A stretch of DNA of 64,000 nucleotides from Hofstenia miamia (taxonomy: Eukaryota; Xenacoelomorpha; Acoela; Hofsteniidae): the NCBI GenBank assembly GCA_900660155.1, contig CABFPE010001038.1, forward strand, positions 71,153 to 135,152. Direction: 5' to 3'. A program made the translations under genes and the position numbers. Each line of letters begins with the position of its first letter. Positions within the stretch are counted from its first letter, which is position 1. Below, piece after piece: positions 1 to 10,324 of this stretch. The notes beneath the pieces were generated by a model that saw only the letters and a program-made list of their open reading frames with translations, was not told the DNA's origin and searched no databases.

Positions 1-600
1 GCGACGTAGAATAGAAGGACAGAAAGAAAAAACTATTCAAGTTCCTACCGCACAATGAGTACGAAAACTTACCAGATATCAACGCAGATACAAAACGCCA
101 AACAATAATGCCCATAACAATCAAAGAGGAAATAACTGAAAACAAAATCATTGAAATAATAGAAAAAATAAAGGATGAAAACAAACCACTAGGGAAAATC
201 GAAAAAAGCTACCAAACACTAGCAAACAATAACTATAAACTAAAGGACGGAAGAATCTTACACTTCCAAAACTTAAAAAGAACAAGTGACGTTAGACAAA
301 AACGCACAATTTAAACGATAAAAAACCAGGACAGTACGTACAACGAAATGCAAGAATTAGATAGCGTAGATGAAGAATTTAAAGAGGAGTACGTACCTCA
401 ATGGAATGATATCGAGGTGGAAAGAAGAATTATGCTCCAGAGGGCAGCAAAAAAACAAATTTAAATATGACCCTGAAATATGGGATATAAATTTATTAAC
501 TGAATTTAGGTTAAACAATGAAGAGAAGCCAGAGTTGATCACCACTAAAGAGCAGAAGATTGCGGAGAAGAACTCCACAATCCAATTGTCAAATATAACA
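1..600 (+). other. Unrecognised coding-like remnant
   Basis: Two short plus-strand open stretches lie here, at 108-314 (68 residues) and 370-615 (81 residues). They are in different frames and both are rich in Lys, Glu and Asn. The second contains charged helical text around WKEELCSRGQQ. The even A-rich, Lys/Glu-rich composition over 600 bases suggests an old coding sequence, perhaps the edge of a transposon whose other part lies left of the window. I match no family. The stretch abuts the 3' end of the Penelope-like element on the opposite strand, so it could also be unrelated flank. Confidence 0.25.
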
Positions 601-603
601 GAT

Positions 604-2240
604 AAGTTTGTTTGATATAATGGACTTGCTTATTTAAAATATAATCATGATCTTTTTTTAGTATGATTGCTTCTGCTATTTTGGTGTTCTCTGCTCCCAT
701 TAGGATATTTAAATTATTTTCTTTAAGATGTTGGTAGATTTCTGTATTTAAATGTTTACTAAAATGTTCTTTTATTATATTTCCGAAATTTCAAACTGTC
801 TCTGCAAAATGCAAGTTATTGCAATTGTCACATTTATATTTATAGACAATTGATCAAACAAGTTCTTTTGGAATTATATCTTTATTCTTAAATATATTGT
901 GGAATGCCTGACTTGTGGTAGAAGCACGTGCAACACTCAGCAAGCATTCAATCTTTAGAAATATTTAAGACAACCAATGAAACTACTAGTTATTATGTAC
1001 TTCTAACTATCACTTAGACTAGAGAAGTCAAACTATAGGACCATTTAAAGCCTCTGGTTATCCTACCTTTCGCCCGAAGTGACACCCTAAGCGTTGATCA
1101 TACTGATCAAATACTTAATTAAAATAATAAAAGATAATAAGTGGGTAATTTGTATAAAGCCTGTTATCTGAAAAATGCTAAAATATAAGGTTAATCAAAT
1201 ATATGGATGGGGAACTTTATAATAACAAAAGTAAAAGCAACTGAAACCTAGGGTAGCAAAACTTAAATTAACAGAATTCACACTTTCTGCGTATTTACAA
1301 ATAATAGCAAATAGTAACTCACTTTGTATCAGATGGTGAGTAATAGCACCACAAAATATCAAACGATACTGTGATGTCTGATTTTTAAATTACGTACGAG
1401 CGACCAATCAAAATACAAATAAATATGAAATCAATAGTTGTACAATTACTATCATCAAATATTATTAAATCGACACAAATGGTCATTTTACAACTTAGAT
1501 GCAAATATACTACAATATATTCTATTTTGTATGATTGAAATATTGAGTGTATCTTAGAATTTTTTAAGCTTCTTGTTAATGATCTTCAACTTGTTTTTCA
1601 GTTATGTAGCCTTGTGTTGAAGGCATGGTAATTTCGAATAAATTTAATTAACTTGTTGGTTCAGTTCTTTAATAGATTTCGGCGGAATTAATAGACACTT
1701 AGAAACAATGTCCTTAATTAGTTAATTAGCTAGGATAACCAGTTTTAAAAAATATGTCAAAGACTTGATCGAATGCAGACGTTTTTTTCAATTTCAGTCT
1801 TTAAGAAAACGACTTGACTCTTGTCTTCAAACTCAATGCAAATTTAATTTCTGTCATTTCTAGATTTAATTGTCCAAAAAATTCATTTGCTTTTCCTTTA
1901 TCATCAAATATTACAAAGTTGTCATCAATACATCTCTTATAAAGTAGAAGTGGGTTTTTTTGCATTTGTTCTCAATGATACTTCATTGCAAATAGTGCCG
2001 TAATTGGCCCACGAGGCGAACCCATCGACATAACTTCTATATTTTGTTGTTAATTATAAATGAGTTGTTAAGACGATCGATTTCAAGTAGTTTATTTCAA
2101 TATCATTAGAAAATCAAATAAGCAATTGTTTTCTTTACAGGAATGTTTGTAAATATGCTCTTGACATCAAACTTACTAAGAACTTATATTACGATTTCAA
2201 TTATCTGCAAAAATTTGGGTGAGTAATTTAGGAATTGAAA
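604..2240 (-). pseudogene. Penelope-like retroelement: RT plus GIY-YIG, decayed
   Basis: Translation of the minus strand in shifting frames gives the landmarks of a Penelope-like element in the correct order. Near 2130-2180 is FDVKSIFTNIPVKKTI, the conserved FDV..LFTNIP block with the first catalytic Asp. Near 2010-2045 is MGSPRGPITALF, matching the family's MGSPLGP..ANI. Near 1920-1950 is YKRCIDDNFVIF, the catalytic (Y)xDD box, here with Cys in place of Tyr. Near 605-880 is KYKCDNCNNLHFAETV, followed by a helical segment ending in KIAEAIILKKDHDYILNKQ, which is the GIY-YIG endonuclease with its tail. In-frame stops and shifts occur throughout, so this copy is dead. The fold-back repeat with a hammerhead ribozyme at 2467-2978 lies just upstream in transcript sense and is probably its pLTR. 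Confidence 0.82.
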
Positions 2241-2433
2241 TAATTATTTCAAGATATACTATTCAGGTAAGAGTTTTTTAAAAAAATGGTTAACTATTTG
2301 CTAAGATTATAGATTGCTTTTGAAACATCACATCTGCTTTCAATTTTTAGTATCTTTTCATAGAATATATTTTCAATGGGCATAAAATTATTAATTTTAA
2401 GATGTGATTTTAGAGTTTACTACAATATATACA

Positions 2434-2466
<33 letters not shown>

Positions 2467-2467
<1 letters not shown>

Positions 2468-2975
2468 TTGATTGCAACAAACCGCAACGCTTAAAAAATC
2501 ATCATTAGAAGAAAGTTGCGGTAATATAAATTAACAGTAAACTACAAGATCTATGAAAAAATAAATATGCATGCACTTAAAATATCTTTAGTATGTTTGA
2601 ACTTTGTTGATTATTAAGTAATTGCTCTTTATCTTTGTTTTTAATGTAAATAGCTTCCATTATTCTTAAAATCTTGGTTCTTTATTGTAAATTTTTTTAT
2701 GCTTGGTTGATGTTTATGCATAAATATAAATTTTACAATATTAAAAAGAATCAAGAATTTAGAATAATAGAAGTTCTCTACATTAAGAACAAAGATAAAG
2801 AGCATTTACTTATTTACCAAAAAAGTTCAAACATATTAAAGATATTTTATGTGCATGCATATTTAAAATTTAATAGATCTCGTAGTTTACGGTAAATTTA
2901 TGTTGCCGCAATTTTTTTCTGATGAGGATTTCTTAAAAATCGAAAAAAACGTTAAGCGTTATGGTTTGCTCCAAT

Positions 2976-2978
<3 letters not shown>
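2467..2978. repeat. Fold-back (inverted) repeat flanked by (TA)n, probable Penelope pLTR pair
   Basis: Positions 2467-2715 and about 2730-2978 are inverted copies of one another. The left arm starts with ATTGATTGCAACAAACCGCA and the right arm ends with the near-complement TATGGTTTGCTCCAATCAAT. Matching blocks continue inward to a short loop near 2720. (TA)n tracts lie directly outside both ends (2438-2464 and 2979-3012). The right arm carries a hammerhead ribozyme core and the left arm an eroded version of it. Penelope-like elements are known to carry hammerheads in their pLTRs and to have inverted pLTR arrangements, so I infer that this is the upstream end of the element at 604-2240. Confidence 0.75.
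2904..2966 (+). ncRNA. Hammerhead ribozyme motif, type I-like
   Basis: The core CTGATGA (2919-2925) is followed by a short stem II (GATTT at 2927-2931 with AAATC at 2937-2941) and GAAA (2942-2945). A minimal stem III (AA...TT) and a cleavage-site A precede the second strand of stem I. The outer stem I pairs CCGCAA with TTATGG, which has one mismatch and one wobble. In the mirrored left arm the same strand reads TTGCGG and would pair perfectly, so the helix looks real and only recently eroded. One unpaired base sits between the core and stem II, as in the other copies in this window. Activity is not shown. Confidence 0.65.
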
Positions 2979-3012
<34 letters not shown>

Positions 3013-3015
<3 letters not shown>

Positions 3016-4790
3016 TACGGTGGGTCGTTAAATTTTTTTTTCCGAATTTCGATTTGCATCGTGTGGTTTTGGATAACTAGTGATAAAATAATTGTAAATG
3101 CAAAATTTCAGCCAAATTGATCCAATATTGGTGTGCGAAAATGACTTTGAAATTTTGGCGAAAATCCAAAATCTCCCAAAATAAGAAAATGCGTCTTTGA
3201 TTAAATTATTTTCTATGAAAGTAATATAAGCATGAATGTAGGTTTTTTGAAGATATTAATATCATGTACAACAAATATTTTCTCGTGGTAACTTCTATGT
3301 GTACTCTTATACTTATATCAATCAGACAAAAATCACAAAAACATGAAATTTGCTTACCGTATAAATCAGAAATGCGTCATATTTTGCAGTACACCTTATT
3401 TATGAACGATGTATGGTTACACTGAACTGAATCCGCAATCTGCCAATGGATCATCGATCCTTGGCCTAAGGTATCAGCCTCAACTGTGTGTAATATTGAC
3501 TGTTATTATACGGTAATAGTTTGAATAAATTCTGACTTCTTCGATAATTCTGTTTTGCATTCTGCACCTTATAATCCTGTGCGTCTTATATATAATAAAT
3601 CCGTTCACCGATACTGCGTCTTATAATTTGGTGAGCCATATAGTCCGAAAATCACGGTACAAAAAATAGCATAAAAATGAAGCAGTAATTGTCTTAGTTG
3701 AAAATATTTAGAAGTATGCATATAAACACAAGTCCTCTTCAGTTAAAGTAAAGAAATCCTGCGTGGATTCGGTTCGATGATTTACTGTGCGCAATGCAGG
3801 TTTTGCTAGCAGGAGTGTTGTATCTTCAATATACACTGTCTTCGAAGAACGTGACTCGCTGTATTACATTTAATTTTTTTGGTTCTACAAATGTAAACAC
3901 TGTTCGAAGAGGAGGCATTATTGCTTTTCTTGAGTAAAATCTTCAACACTCGGGATATTTTGGCTCATATGCATGTTGCCTACCAATGATCTCTCTTTCC
4001 AGCATCTTTTGCGAAACTAGATGGTGACATTTCTGGGGATAAGTCGTTCAAACACAAGATGGTTTATTTTGGTAAACATTTAAATTATATTTTGTAGTGC
4101 AAAAAATTTGGATTTATTCTACCTAATTATGCCCTGTTGTGGTTCAACAAATAAGTGAGCAGAACTAGAAAATTTTTAACCGGAAAATTTAAATGCTACA
4201 TGCAAAACATTGAAAGAGCGATCAAAGTAGCAAGTTTGCTTGTCGACTATTATTTCTACTAGCGTTACTTTTAAGTAACAAATCGATTTGTCCATATTGC
4301 TGAACAATTCTAAGCAAGCCTGCCAAAAATATGGAAAGCCTTTTACATGGACTCATCTATGGGGTTTGGTCCGCTCATGCAATGATGATGAATTGCACTA
4401 GAACTTATTCTCATGCCTGAATTACACGCAAATAAGAATTTTTTTCATTGAGGAATATAATTTTTGTAAAAATATTCAAATTCAATGTTTTGGCGATTTT
4501 TCGATTAATTGAGTTAAGCATGGTAACATAAAGAAAAGTTGGCAAGAGAAAAAATTTCTTTGCGTGATCTGAATAATCGTAGAAATCTACATTCATAATT
4601 ATTTTACTTTTATAGTAGTTAATTTAATCAAACAAAAATTTCAAATTTTTTGGTATTTTTGGATTTTCTAAAAAATGTCAGTAATTTTCGCTCGTCAATA
4701 TTGGACCAAATTTGCTGAAATTTTGCATGCATAATGTTTTTACCCCAAAACCACACGAGGCAAATTGGAAATTCAATAAACAGTTTTAAA
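3013..4790. repeat. Degenerate long inverted-repeat element
   Basis: The segment 3021-3190 and the reverse complement of 4627-4790 are related. Both contain a block around TCGTGTGGTTTTGG, then GCAAAATTTCAGC, then CCAATATTG, then GAAAATCCAAAA, in the same order and spacing. Together they bound a stretch of about 1.8 kb and look like diverged ends of one mobile element. The interior has no recognisable coding sequence. A small MITE (3356-3657) lies inside it and a mariner remnant starts at its right edge. Confidence 0.5.
3356..3657. mobile_element. Small Tc1/mariner-superfamily (pogo-like) MITE
   Basis: The right end reads CTTATAATTTGGTGAGCCAT followed by ATAGTCCGAAAATCACGG. This is a familiar end pattern of dispersed MITEs in animals, and the reverse complement of the left end (CCGTATAAATCAGAAATGCG) resembles it. 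TA dinucleotides lie at both borders (3354-3355 and 3658-3659), fitting a TA target-site duplication. There is no coding capacity. Confidence 0.45.
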
Positions 4791-4796
4791 CATGTA

Positions 4797-5357
4797 CAGG
4801 GTGTAACAAAAGTAACCAGACGCTTCATTTTACGAGGAATCTAACTTTATTCATAAGAGTAGGAATAAAAAAACGAATCATTCATAGTAGAATATACAGT
4901 GTAGCAAATCTAAAACAACTTACTGAGATTAAAATGTCTAAAACGATGAATCGTAAAAGAAGAAAGTGTTCATAGCAAATGTTCAACATCATGGCCATCA
5001 TGTTCAATACATTTGTTAATCCAGTCATGAACAGACCACGCCTTGTTCGCCAAATCCAATAATATGGCACGGATTTCTTCGGTAATAGCATTCTTCAGAT
5101 CGTCTATAGTGCGTGGGTTTCTTCCATAAACTTTGTTCTTTAGTAAGCCCCACAGAAAAAAGTCGGGTACGGTCAGGTCCGGAGTAACGATCAATAGGAA
5201 TGACGATTTCAAAAATTTGAATGAAAAATCTGAACCCCAAATCGATTAAAGATATAACATCACAGTTAAATTTCCATCCATTGATGTTCAGCTACGTAAC
5301 TACAGTTTTTTCCTTTTATTTTGCAAGCGTATGCATGGTTACTTTTGTTACACCCTG
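4797..5357 (-). mobile_element. Internally deleted mariner/Tc1-like element
   Basis: Perfect terminal inverted repeats CAGGGTGTAACAAAAGTAAC (left) and its complement (right) are flanked by TA duplications (4795-4796 and 5358-5359). The minus strand between them encodes the C-terminal part of a mariner-type transposase at 4970-5212. It contains PDLTVPDFFLWGLLKNKVYG and then RTIDDLKNAI, the block around the second catalytic Asp (PDL..DFFLWG). The N-terminal part, including the first Asp, is missing, and the element is about 560 bp where a full one would be about 1.3 kb. It is therefore non-autonomous. Confidence 0.88.
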
Positions 5358-5361
5358 TATA

Positions 5362-5625
5362 CTATAGGAACTGCGGGTAAGTTCCATTTAACAAAAATTG
5401 ATGAGCTGCATAGATAAATGATTTTTTAAAGGCGGTAATATGGAATTTAGGTAACTTAACTTTCTGCATTGTTCTGCTATCTTCAGATAATAACAACTCT
5501 TTGTGTAGAGGATGACTTTCATCTTTTGCAATTTTCTCTAACAAATTTTTAAATTCTTTCCTATAACTTTTGTTCAATTCTTCTATAAAGATGTTTCGAT
5601 TGATTCTTGTTATAAATTCTAACAN
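5362..5625 (-). pseudogene. Probable non-LTR retrotransposon C-terminal fragment
   Basis: A minus-strand open frame (71 residues from its Met, extending upstream to about 5620) is rich in Lys, Leu and His and ends with a stretch like KSFIYAAHQFLLNGTYPQFL. This resembles the region after the reverse transcriptase in LINE-type elements, where an R..SF..A...WN motif is usual. The match is by feel and not by a diagnostic motif, so the family is uncertain. A single unknown base and a (TA)n tract mark its upstream end. Confidence 0.35.
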
Positions 5626-6095
5626 TATATATATATATATATATATACCTTTATATCATTAAGGTTATAAATATAAATAGAAAAAATGAAATCTAATGGT
5701 TTTTAATTAAAAGTCTGCAACAAGTAAAAAGCACTATTTTAGTCTTAATTTCTAACCTTTTTTACAATAATCTAAATTCTAAACAAGTGCCAAACAAATT
5801 TGAAACACGTATAACATGTTGACAAAGAAAATAAACTATGAAGAACTGAGATTTACAAATAAATCCAAAAATCTACACTGCAAACGATATTTAAGAATGT
5901 TCAAAAAGTACCTGCGTCAACATCTTTACTAAATAAATATACATTGACCTGTTCAGCTGAAAATGATAGATTATTTTACTTTTTATTTATCCAAATTTTG
6001 TGGTAATGAACGGCGTGTCCCTAAATCTCTTCGATTAAGTTATGATTTAGTGTTCCTAATATTGACGATTGGCAGGGTACTTTTTCAACATATTT

Positions 6096-6590
6096 TTAAA
6101 TTAATTTGTCAAGTCTTCCAAATGTTTCTAGTTTAACTGTCGTAGGAGAGGTGCTACATTCGGGTTCATCATCAGAGTTCTGATTTGAACCGATCTGAGC
6201 TTCCGCGTCAGAGCCATTGTGGTTGTGCTCTGATGCTATCTCTGTGATACTACCCAGAGCAGCTCCGCAACTAGAGCCTACATCAGAAGAATGTTTGGAT
6301 AATGGCTTTACTCGCATTTCGACATTCGTAGAGGGCGTTGGAGGCTCGGAATGTGATCTTAGGAAATCCACAGTCTTCAAATCATTGCTGAGCGGAGGAT
6401 AACTGTACTTTTGGGAAGAACTACTGTTCAATCTTAAACTATGAAGTGGTAAACTCTGTGATCTCACTCCGTAATATGATTGGGCATTTGATTTGTTGCT
6501 GCAGAGTGTCATAGTGGCATAGGGGTGAGTAGCAAATGTACGATCTCCTCGCATTTTTGGATTCATTAATGTGGACAGTCCACTTTCGTT
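6096..6590 (-). CDS. Last exon of adhesion-like GPCR: Ser/Pro-rich cytoplasmic tail
   Basis: This open frame of 164 codons plus a stop begins directly after a 3' splice site (TTACTGTTTAG) in phase 0. That matches the phase-0 donor of the TM6-TM7 exon at 16364. The tail is hydrophilic and low in complexity, with many Ser, Asn and Pro and clusters such as SEPPTPSTN and NQNSDDEPECSTSPTT. It has no membrane segment or known domain. Such tails carry phosphorylation and scaffold sites in this receptor class (family knowledge). It ends in FGRLDKLI, which does not resemble a standard PDZ ligand. The splice site lies in a 55-bp tandem array, and use of the next copy upstream shifts the frame so the protein stops after about 60 residues. 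Assignment to the receptor rests on strand, order and phase. Confidence 0.6.
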   Translation of the reverse strand, partial: NESGLSTLMNPKMRGDRTFATHPYATMTLCSNKSNAQSYYGVRSQSLPLHSLRLNSSSSQKYSYPPLSNDLKTVDFLRSHSEPPTPSTNVEMRVKPLSKHSSDVGSSCGAALGSITEIASEHNHNGSDAEAQIGSNQNSDDEPECSTSPTTVKLETFGRLDKLI

Positions 6591-6776
6591 CTAAACAGTA
6601 ATAGTGAATTTTTGGATTCATTAATGTGGACAGTCCACTTTCGTTCTAAACAGTAATAGTGAATTTTTGGATTCATTAATGTGGACAGTCCACTTTCGTT
6701 CTAAACAGTAATAGTGAATAATTTTTGGATTCATTAACGTGGAGAGTCCACTTTCGTTCTAAACAGTAACAATGAA
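6554..6776. repeat. 55-bp tandem repeat, four copies, spanning a 3' splice site
   Basis: Copies lie at 6554-6608, 6609-6663, 6664-6718 and 6722-6776. The first three are essentially identical and the fourth has a few changes plus a 3-bp spacer. On the minus strand every copy carries the same acceptor (TTACTGTTTAG, or TTACTGTTTAG with one upstream change) followed by the first codons of the GPCR tail exon. Because 55 is not divisible by three, each copy changes the reading frame. Confidence 0.95.
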
Positions 6777-7392
6777 TTTTTTCATTATTATAGACTAAAT
6801 CGAAGTGTTTTGCCGGATAGTTTTAACGATTAGCATGGTTTGGGAAGCACCTATTATAAACAAATTGAGTGTATTTTAAGTTCAAAACATTGCCTAATTT
6901 TTTGATAAAAACATAAAATTATATGGAATTGTTGAAATGGTAGTGTTCATACATTAACCATTTTAAAACTTCCTCGAGGACAGTGCGAGGCAGTGTAATT
7001 GTTAGAGAGAAATCCTCTATTAGCAAGACTATTATTTAGACAAAGCCACCAGCTGTCCAGGCATAGAGTTTCATTCTAATGACGTTAGAAGGAAAGAAAA
7101 TTTGCTGAAACTCAACGTTAAAGAAATTAACAAATTAGCGAATTTTTACTAAACTACTACTTATTTACGAAATATTCAATTTTGACAATAAACACCTTGA
7201 GTTATCACTTGCTAAACCATTTCGCCTACAATTCACACATTTTTGCGAAAATAATTTATTAAAGCAAAAAGTTATTATAACTTTAAATAACAAAGTTATT
7301 AACTTAATAATGAACTTCGTTATAAATCAACAGCAGAGTTATACTTAATGGTAAGAAATCAAAATACATAATAACTAACCGCTGGATGCCTC

Positions 7393-7901
7393 CAGGGGCG
7401 TACCCAGGATTTTCTGACGGGGGGGACATCATTGTTGTTCCGTAATGCGGGGCGAAGCCCCGCGAAAATTTTTGAAAATATTGAGAAAATAGACCCTAAA
7501 AAATGCATTTCACGATCCTAGATTTTAAATTTTTCAATTTTTTACGAAAATTTTTTTGATTTATCCAGTCAAAATTAAATTTGGAAACCTGACGGGGGGG
7601 NNNNNNNNNNNNNNNNNNNNNNNNNNNNNNNNNNNNNNNNNNNNNNNNNNNNNNNNNNNNNNNNNNNNNNNNNNNNNNNNNNNNNNNNNNNNNNNNNNNN
7701 NNNNNNNNNNNNNNNNNNNNNNNNNNNNNNNNNNNNNNNNNNNNNNNNNNNNNNNNNNNNNNNNNNNNNNNNNNNNNNNNNNNNNNNNNNNNNNNNNNNN
7801 NNNNNNNNNNNNNNNNNNNNNNNNNNNNNNNNNNNNNNNNNNNNNNNNNNNNNNNGGGGGGGGGGGGACATTCCACCATGTCCCCCCTGGGTACGCCACT
7901 G
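7393..7901. mobile_element. Non-autonomous hAT-type element, copy 1, contains a gap
   Basis: The ends CAGGGGCGTACCCAG (left) and CTGGGTACGCCACTG (right) are terminal inverted repeats, flanked by an exact 8-bp duplication GATGCCTC (7385-7392 and 7902-7909), the hAT hallmark. The interior matches, in opposite orientation, the complete 243-bp copy at 51292-51534. A 255-base N gap interrupts a poly-G run. In the intact copy those flanks are joined by only a handful of Gs, so the gap length is probably not real. The element sits in the LINE RT sequence. Confidence 0.88.
7601..7855. other. Assembly gap in a G homopolymer
   Basis: 255 unknown bases with a G run on both sides. By comparison with the sister element at 51292-51534, little or nothing needs to be missing. 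Confidence 0.95.
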
Positions 7902-8739
7902 GATGCCTCAGGTCACAGTTCTAAGCCCCATCCTATTTGAAATCTATGTGAAGGACCTTACCCAAAATGTAAAAAATAGTAAAATTTATCAATATGCAGG
8001 TGATACCTGTCTCATAAGCACTGATATAAATGCCTTTAATGAAACTAAAAGCTAACAAAATGATATCGAAAATTTAACAAAATATTTATTAAATGGTCAA
8101 TTAAAGTAAATTTTGAAAAAACACAATTCATAATGTTCTCTCTTAAGACACACAGAAATCTCACAAAAAACATAGAATTTAATATAAATCAGGTACCAAT
8201 ATAGCAAAGCAAATCTATTAACTATTTAGATGTTGAAATTTACAATGATTTAAATTTCGAAAAATTCTTAATGGCAAATTCAAAAAATGGCTTCTGGAGT
8301 TAGTTATTTTTCATCTTCGAAATGTTTCAAACACATACCACAAACAATTAATAAATGCACTCGGCTTATCGCACTTTCAATACTGTTAATTCTTTACAAA
8401 TATAAATTTAAAATATCGCATGTTTTTGTCTAAAACTTTCAATTGATACCTAAATATAAAAGCATTCAATTTCGCGCAAAAACATGACAATATATTAAAT
8501 TAAATAAATTTTCTAAAAAATTTGTATGCTTAGATAAACATTATAATAGCTTTTGTCACACAGCAAGTAAGATATGGAATAACTTAGATTACGAAAATCA
8601 AATCGAAAAAAATTACAAAAAATTCCGGAAAAATTGCGAACATTCCTCTTTAATAGACAATTGATTCTTAACGACAATAATACACTACACCCATTCGAAA
8701 GTTTTGTATAACACTAGCAAACCAATCACGCACACACAA

Positions 8740-8780
<41 letters not shown>

Positions 8781-9776
8781 ATATTATTTTGTAAATACAT
8801 GTACAAGTATTTGTAGTTTTTAGGTTTTGTACTAATTTACAGCAAATTTACACCAATAAATTTGCTTTGACTCATATGCAAAAGATGAAATTAAAAAATG
8901 GTAAAGACGAATAAAATAAATTTCGCTCAATTGCGCTCTCAACTAGGCATCTAGGGATGTGAACGAGTGTGGAAACACATAAGAGTGTGTAATTGAGATT
9001 ATATAATGTTATTTATTTGAATTGCAATATTAATGCTATTTACATAAGATATATGCGTGGGAATCATTTAGGTATTTTCCATTTTTTTAAATCATTTTAA
9101 CTTAATTTTTTCTCTCCAATACATTTTATCAAAAGTAAGAAATATTAAATGGATTTATCGAGCCTTAAATCATTTTCATGCAGTGCTAAGAACAAATTTA
9201 TTGCGACTAGGACACGGGCATAAGCAGGGTTTTGACCAATTCGAAAATATTGAAAATGCCCTGAGTTTTTAAAATTTTCGAATTTTATATTGAACATTTT
9301 TTAACTTAAAGAAATTTCACTATGTTCCCTTACTTTCGGATGCCATTGGATTAGGAAAGCCAAAACAGATATCTATTTGTGTTTAAAAATACATATAAAA
9401 AGTATTTTGCGCTTTACTCTAGGCTTGTAAAATTCATGAATTTAAATGAGAATGATCAAAAGAAAGACAGTTTCCAAAAAAATTTAAAAAAATTCAAAGG
9501 CGAAATTCATCAAAAACATAAACAACCGCAAATGAACTGTAATGTTGAATTTCACAGTAAATTATTGTATTACATATTAGAATTGAATATTTCAGTTGTA
9601 GATTTGTAAAATGTATATAAGGACTTGCGGGCGGGTCATTTTTGACAGCCGAACACGTAAAATAAAGAAAATCGCGCCCGTAAAGCCTTGGCCCACCGGT
9701 GCTCCTCGCAGTATTCTTATGCATCCCGCAGCCCACCCATATATGTCTATGTCCACTTGTATAATCTTTCAGCTTA

Positions 9777-10321
9777 AGGTGTGTTTCAACTATCGACTTT
9801 TATCATCTGTCAAGAAATCGGTGATAAAAGTCGATAGTGTGAACACTCGATCTGCTTTTTTATCGGCTGATAAAAGTCGATAGTCTGAACGCTCCATCCG
9901 ATTTTTTGGCAAAACAGCCAGATTACTGCCATCTGATAATTTATCAGCTGATAAAAGTCGATAGTCTGAACGGTACTAAAACTAGTCGATAAGCTACTTG
10001 AAACTAATTGCTTACTTTTCAAGTAGGGAACAGACTTCCAAAATGTAAATTATTGTCGTTGAAATATTTCAACTTCAAAATATGTAAACATTGTTTACAT
10101 TATCCAAGACAAACCAATCCATAAACAGATGTTGTTGTTTTTCTTACTGTCAATCAAAAGATGATAATTTATCATCTGATAAAAAATCGATAGTCGGAAC
10201 GCTCTTCCAACTCCGCTTTTTCTGATAAAAAATCGGATGATAAAAAATCGCCAATGTGAACGAAAAAAATTGCATTTTCGATTAAAATCTGCTGATAAAA
10301 GTCGATAGCGGGAACACACCT
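9777..10321. mobile_element. PIF/Harbinger-like MITE with internal GATAAAAGTCGATAG repeats
   Basis: Terminal inverted repeats AGGTGTGTT and AACACACCT are flanked by TTA on both sides (9774-9776 and 10322-10324), the 3-bp TWA duplication of PIF/Harbinger elements. Inside are at least six copies, in both orientations, of a motif close to TGATAAAAGTCGATAG, usually followed by TCTGAACG or similar. There is no transposase reading frame. The internal repeats may be transposase-binding sites. Confidence 0.8.
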
Positions 10322-10324
10322 TTA

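Larger units (their letters stand above)
7300..8830 (+). pseudogene. Non-LTR retrotransposon (LINE) RT fragment, split by a hAT insertion
   Basis: Before the insertion at 7393 the plus strand reads NSRVILNGKKSKYIITN in one frame. After it comes PQVTVLSPILFEIYVKDL, the RT block that is usually PQGSVLGPILF..YINDL. Near 8000 is YAGDTCLIS, the catalytic YADD box with Ala-Asp changed to Ala-Gly. Further on (about 8270-8680) degraded text matches the LINE C-terminal region, ending with SKIWNNLDYE, the WN motif. Stops and shifts are frequent. The 3' end runs into a (TA)n tract at about 8741. This is a Jockey/CR1-like clade by general look. Confidence 0.75.

Noticed and set aside
6217-6402. Plus-strand frame opposite the GPCR tail exon
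   Set aside because: Shadow of the minus-strand exon.
9494-9736. 80-codon minus-strand frame through the GC-rich segment
   Set aside because: Composition-driven; no recognisable domain and it crosses into AT-rich flank.
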